Virus record (IMG/VR): IMGVR_UViG_3300009094_000472
Location: 1-23,546 of that record
Length of the DNA: 23,546 bases
DNA from: a virus
Direction: 5' to 3' (one strand)
Below the pieces are notes generated by a model. That model worked only from the letters and a program-made list of their open reading frames with translations, was not told the DNA's origin and searched no databases. Positions 21,588 to 23,546 of the stretch are shown in pieces. Each line of letters begins with the position of its first letter. The first letter of the stretch is position 1. Position numbers and translations under genes: made by a program.

Positions 21588-21882
21588 GTGCGATCCCCTC
21601 GAACGGTGTGATGATGGTTTTGGTTTTACGTTTGGCTTTGGTCTTGGGCTTGATCCGGGGTGGTATCGGCAGAGCAAGGAATGTGTCGTTCGCGGACAGC
21701 CAGTTATCCAGCGCCATCCTGATCACGGCGCTGACGGTGGTGTCGCGCTTCAAGGCGTGACGACGCAAGCCCGCCAAGGTCTGGGTCGAGACATGCAAGG
21801 CCAATCTGGGCGTCGCGGTGACGATGACCTGGCCGTGCGAGCCCCTGGCGCGGCGCGACTTGCGGGTGGTGTGAAAGGCCAT
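21565..21882 (-). CDS. Ribbon-helix-helix DNA-binding protein, 105 aa
   Basis: Residues about 25-62 form a ribbon-helix-helix pattern: a strand with Ala-Leu-His-Val-Ser, a helix with Leu-Ala-Gly-Leu-Arg-Arg-His-Ala, then Thr-Thr-Val-Ser-Ala-Val-Ile-Arg-Met-Ala-Leu-Asp-Asn-Trp-Leu. Such proteins bind DNA as dimers through the strand and often regulate their own operon. The N-terminus (residues 5-15) and the segment after residue 80 are strongly basic. ATG 21882 has AAGGA 9 bases upstream. As the second gene after the divergent control region, it is a good candidate for binding the inverted repeat there; this is inference. Confidence 0.75.
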   Translation of the reverse strand: MAFHTTRKSRRARGSHGQVIVTATPRLALHVSTQTLAGLRRHALKRDTTVSAVIRMALDNWLSANDTFLALPIPPRIKPKTKAKRKTKTIITPFEGIAHESQERP

Positions 21883-21887
21883 GGGTC

Positions 21888-22367
21888 TTAATCCTTGAGC
21901 TTCTCGGACCCCGTCCACGCGATCAGCGCGGCGTCGGATCGTCCGTGTTTGTTTTTGGTGAACCAGTCGGCGCGCTCGGGAAAGATCTCCCTCGCTTTCT
22001 TCAAGGACCCGTCCTTGCCGCCCCTCAACCGCGCCAGCGACTGCCACTTCTGCGGCGTCATGTAGGTGATCGGGATGGCCAGCGCCGCGATCAGGCCTTC
22101 GAGCTGGCCGACGACGCGGCCGAACTGGTAGGTGCTGGACACACCCTGCTGGGGCATCGGCCCGACCAGTTCGATGAAGGCACGGGTGACCAGCGGCCGG
22201 TTTTCGAGAAGAAAACTCGACAATGACTGGAGATCTATCTCGCGCTTGGACCCACCACCGCGCTTGAGGGTGTGGGTCGGCATGTCGAGGATCGAGTGCA
22301 GGGCGCTGACCGAAGGTTCATAGAGCGCAATGGCGCCGGTCAGGCCGGGGTCGAGACCGATAATCAT
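21888..22367 (-). CDS. RuvC-like Holliday junction resolvase
   Basis: A 159-aa RNase H-fold nuclease, the first gene of the leftward operon. The acidic residues expected of RuvC are present: Asp6 in Ile-Gly-Leu-Asp-Pro-Gly-Leu-Thr-Gly, Glu66 in Phe-Ile-Glu-Leu, and His141/Asp145 in Lys-His-Gly-Arg-Ser-Asp-Ala-Ala, with length close to bacterial RuvC. It likely cuts branched replication or recombination intermediates before packaging. No good Shine-Dalgarno sequence precedes ATG 22367; the leader from the proposed promoter would be about 60 nt. Confidence 0.88.
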   Translation of the reverse strand: MIIGLDPGLTGAIALYEPSVSALHSILDMPTHTLKRGGGSKREIDLQSLSSFLLENRPLVTRAFIELVGPMPQQGVSSTYQFGRVVGQLEGLIAALAIPITYMTPQKWQSLARLRGGKDGSLKKAREIFPERADWFTKNKHGRSDAALIAWTGSEKLKD

Positions 22368-22395
22368 AAGGCAGACGCTAGATTTGGTAGGGTAC

Positions 22396-22465
22396 GCATT
22401 CTGTTCCCAAAGATGTTGTAAGCATTATCTGATAGTAAGATAGAGCTTGAACTGACAGAATGCAA
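22396..22465. promoter_or_regulatory. Divergent control region with 9-bp inverted repeat
   Basis: GCATTCTGT at 22396-22404 is repeated inverted at 22455-22463. Leftward, TTGCAT (22465-22460), 17 bp and TATCTT (22442-22437) form a promoter-like pair that mirrors the 13.56-kb promoter. Rightward, ACGCAT (22394-22399), 17 bp and TGTAAG (22417-22422, extended -10) is a weaker counterpart, with the repeat in the same relative place. The stretch is notably AT-rich for this genome. Confidence 0.55.
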
Positions 22466-22476
22466 GGGGGAAGATG

Positions 22477-22598
22477 GCCGTCGAGGGGACGATCCCCTCA
22501 GATCGCCCCTCGACGGCTGCGTCTCCCTAAATGACCAGTCCACCGGGGGTGAACGATCAAAGACGCAATCGGTGCACGGTCCTGCCTGGGCCTGCACC
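22477..22598 (+). promoter_or_regulatory. Structured three-hairpin leader of the primase gene
   Basis: Three consecutive helices. P1: perfect 12-bp stem 22477-22488 with 22506-22517, plus an inner 5-bp stem 22490-22494 with 22501-22505. P2: 22518-22524 with 22561-22567, enclosing a small 4-bp hairpin (22541-22544 with 22548-22551). P3: 22571-22579 with 22591-22598 with one bulge. P1 has a competing 6-bp hairpin (22483-22488 with 22494-22499). No terminator T tract is visible. It ends 25 bases before the primase start. Confidence 0.6.
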
Positions 22599-22623
22599 AC
22601 GGCGACGGATTGGAGTACATCGC

Positions 22624-23546
22624 ATGGACAACGTAACTCCTTCTTTCTCAGTTAACAACCCCCTCGCCAAAGCACTCTCCCTGGCCCAGCGCGGCTTTCA
22701 CGTGTTCCCGTGCCACGACGACAAACGACCGGCGACAAAGCACGGTTTTCACGACGCTTCCGACGATCCGCTCAAGATCAAGATGATGTTCCGCGGCGCC
22801 CCCAAGGCGACCCTGGTGGGCATCGCCTGCCCGCAGTCGCAGATCCACGTGCTCGACATCGACCCCAAGGGCGAGACCTATTTCGCGGCAAACCAATCAC
22901 AGGTGCCCGAGACCCTGGAGATCAGGACGCGGCGCGGCGGCAAGCATTTGATCTACAGCGCCAACGAAACTCTCGCGCTCAAGAACAACGCGCGCAACGG
23001 GATCGATGTCCGGTCGGGCACGCCGGGCCATGGCGGCTACATCATCGCCTGGGGCGACGCCTATCAGTACGACCGACGTAAGATGTCCTCCGACTTTCCC
23101 ACAGGCTTCGTGCAGAACGCGTGGACACAAGCGGCCTCGAACGGGGTAAATCCCGCTTTATCGTCGCCGTTCGGCCTGGGGATCAACAGCCTGGGGATCG
23201 CCGGGACAACCATCGCCGATCGTATCCGGGAACTCGTGTCGACGGCTTCCAGAGTGCCCGACGGCGATTGCGACAACTTTCTCATTCAGGCCTACGGACA
23301 CGTCGCCAAGGCGTACAAGGACGGGGTGATCGGCCTCGAAGAGGCGCTCAAGACCTGCGGCCGCATAAACAATCGCCTAGTCACCAACCTCGACAAGGAC
23401 TTCGCCGGCAAGGTCATCCGGGTCGGGCTGACCGCGGACAGCGCCCTGGCCGGCCAGTACGAAGGCTACGACGACGGCGAGCCGATTGCGCCATTCCCGG
23501 TGAACCCGGTGGCCAAGGCCCAGGCGATCTTTCCTCCGGTCGTCGA
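22624..23546 (+). CDS. Bifunctional primase-polymerase (Prim-Pol), partial at right edge
   Basis: 307 complete codons are in the window and the frame stays open to the end. The N-terminal ~170 residues match the Prim-Pol domain of phage and plasmid primases: an Ala-x-x-Gly-Phe-His-Val-Phe-Pro-Cys opening (21-30), the metal-binding Asp78-Ile-Asp80, Gly-Lys-His108-Leu-Ile-Tyr, and Gly-Ile-Asp128-Val-Arg followed by a Gly-Gly-Tyr-Ile-Ile strand. A helicase domain often follows in this family but would lie outside the window. GGAG lies 8 bases before ATG 22624. It is divergent from the rest of the replication genes and preceded by a long structured leader. Confidence 0.88.
   Translation, partial: MDNVTPSFSVNNPLAKALSLAQRGFHVFPCHDDKRPATKHGFHDASDDPLKIKMMFRGAPKATLVGIACPQSQIHVLDIDPKGETYFAANQSQVPETLEIRTRRGGKHLIYSANETLALKNNARNGIDVRSGTPGHGGYIIAWGDAYQYDRRKMSSDFPTGFVQNAWTQAASNGVNPALSSPFGLGINSLGIAGTTIADRIRELVSTASRVPDGDCDNFLIQAYGHVAKAYKDGVIGLEEALKTCGRINNRLVTNLDKDFAGKVIRVGLTADSALAGQYEGYDDGEPIAPFPVNPVAKAQAIFPPVV

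Noticed and set aside
22364-22600. 78-aa leftward open frame over the divergent control region
   Set aside because: It covers the proposed promoters and the leader hairpins, has Ser/Pro/Arg-biased composition and no ribosome-binding site.

Overview
This window is part of a tailed-phage (or prophage) genome from a GC-rich bacterium. Dense packing, 4-nt ATGA start/stop overlaps and purely viral gene content support this. The virion genes include an M15 endolysin, a tail-collar protein, a lytic transglycosylase and two ~750-aa Ala/Gly-rich internal-virion-like proteins. That set, next to a family-A DNA polymerase, fits a podovirus-like phage. An alphaproteobacterial host is plausible but not proven. 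No terminase, portal, capsid or integrase gene lies in the window, so phage lifestyle and genome ends cannot be judged.

Layout. (1) 1-511, + strand: the end of a small hydrophobic (holin-like) gene and an M15 peptidase endolysin. (2) 512-980: a 469-bp gene-free stretch rich in hairpins, with a textbook intrinsic terminator at 862-898. (3) 981-11393, + strand: nine late genes (tail-collar protein, virion protein, two small proteins, S74-tailed internal protein, lytic transglycosylase, Gly-rich protein, two large internal-virion-like proteins). (4) 11394-22367, - strand: a continuous early/replication block of about 20 genes. Transcription runs right to left: RuvC-like resolvase, RHH protein, conserved hypothetical, SNF2-type helicase, small protein, AT-hook protein, hypothetical, DUF2800 nuclease, DUF2815 (SSB-like) protein, small protein, DNA polymerase A, PAPS-reductase-like protein, then nine very small genes. 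A sigma70-like promoter at 13555-13583 starts the small-gene tail. (5) 22368-22623: a divergent control region with a 9-bp inverted repeat, a promoter-like element matching the one at 13.56 kb, and a three-hairpin leader. (6) 22624-end, + strand: a Prim-Pol primase running off the window.

Replication and recombination functions (primase, polymerase, SSB-like protein, Fe-S-type nuclease, SNF2 helicase, Holliday-junction resolvase) are all present and fan out from the 22.4-kb control region, which is therefore a reasonable place to look for an origin or master switch. The least explained parts are the structured RNA-like elements (512-898, 16522-16586, 22477-22598) and the cluster of nine small genes at 11394-13523, which includes an exported protein, a mini membrane protein and a very basic 40-aa protein.
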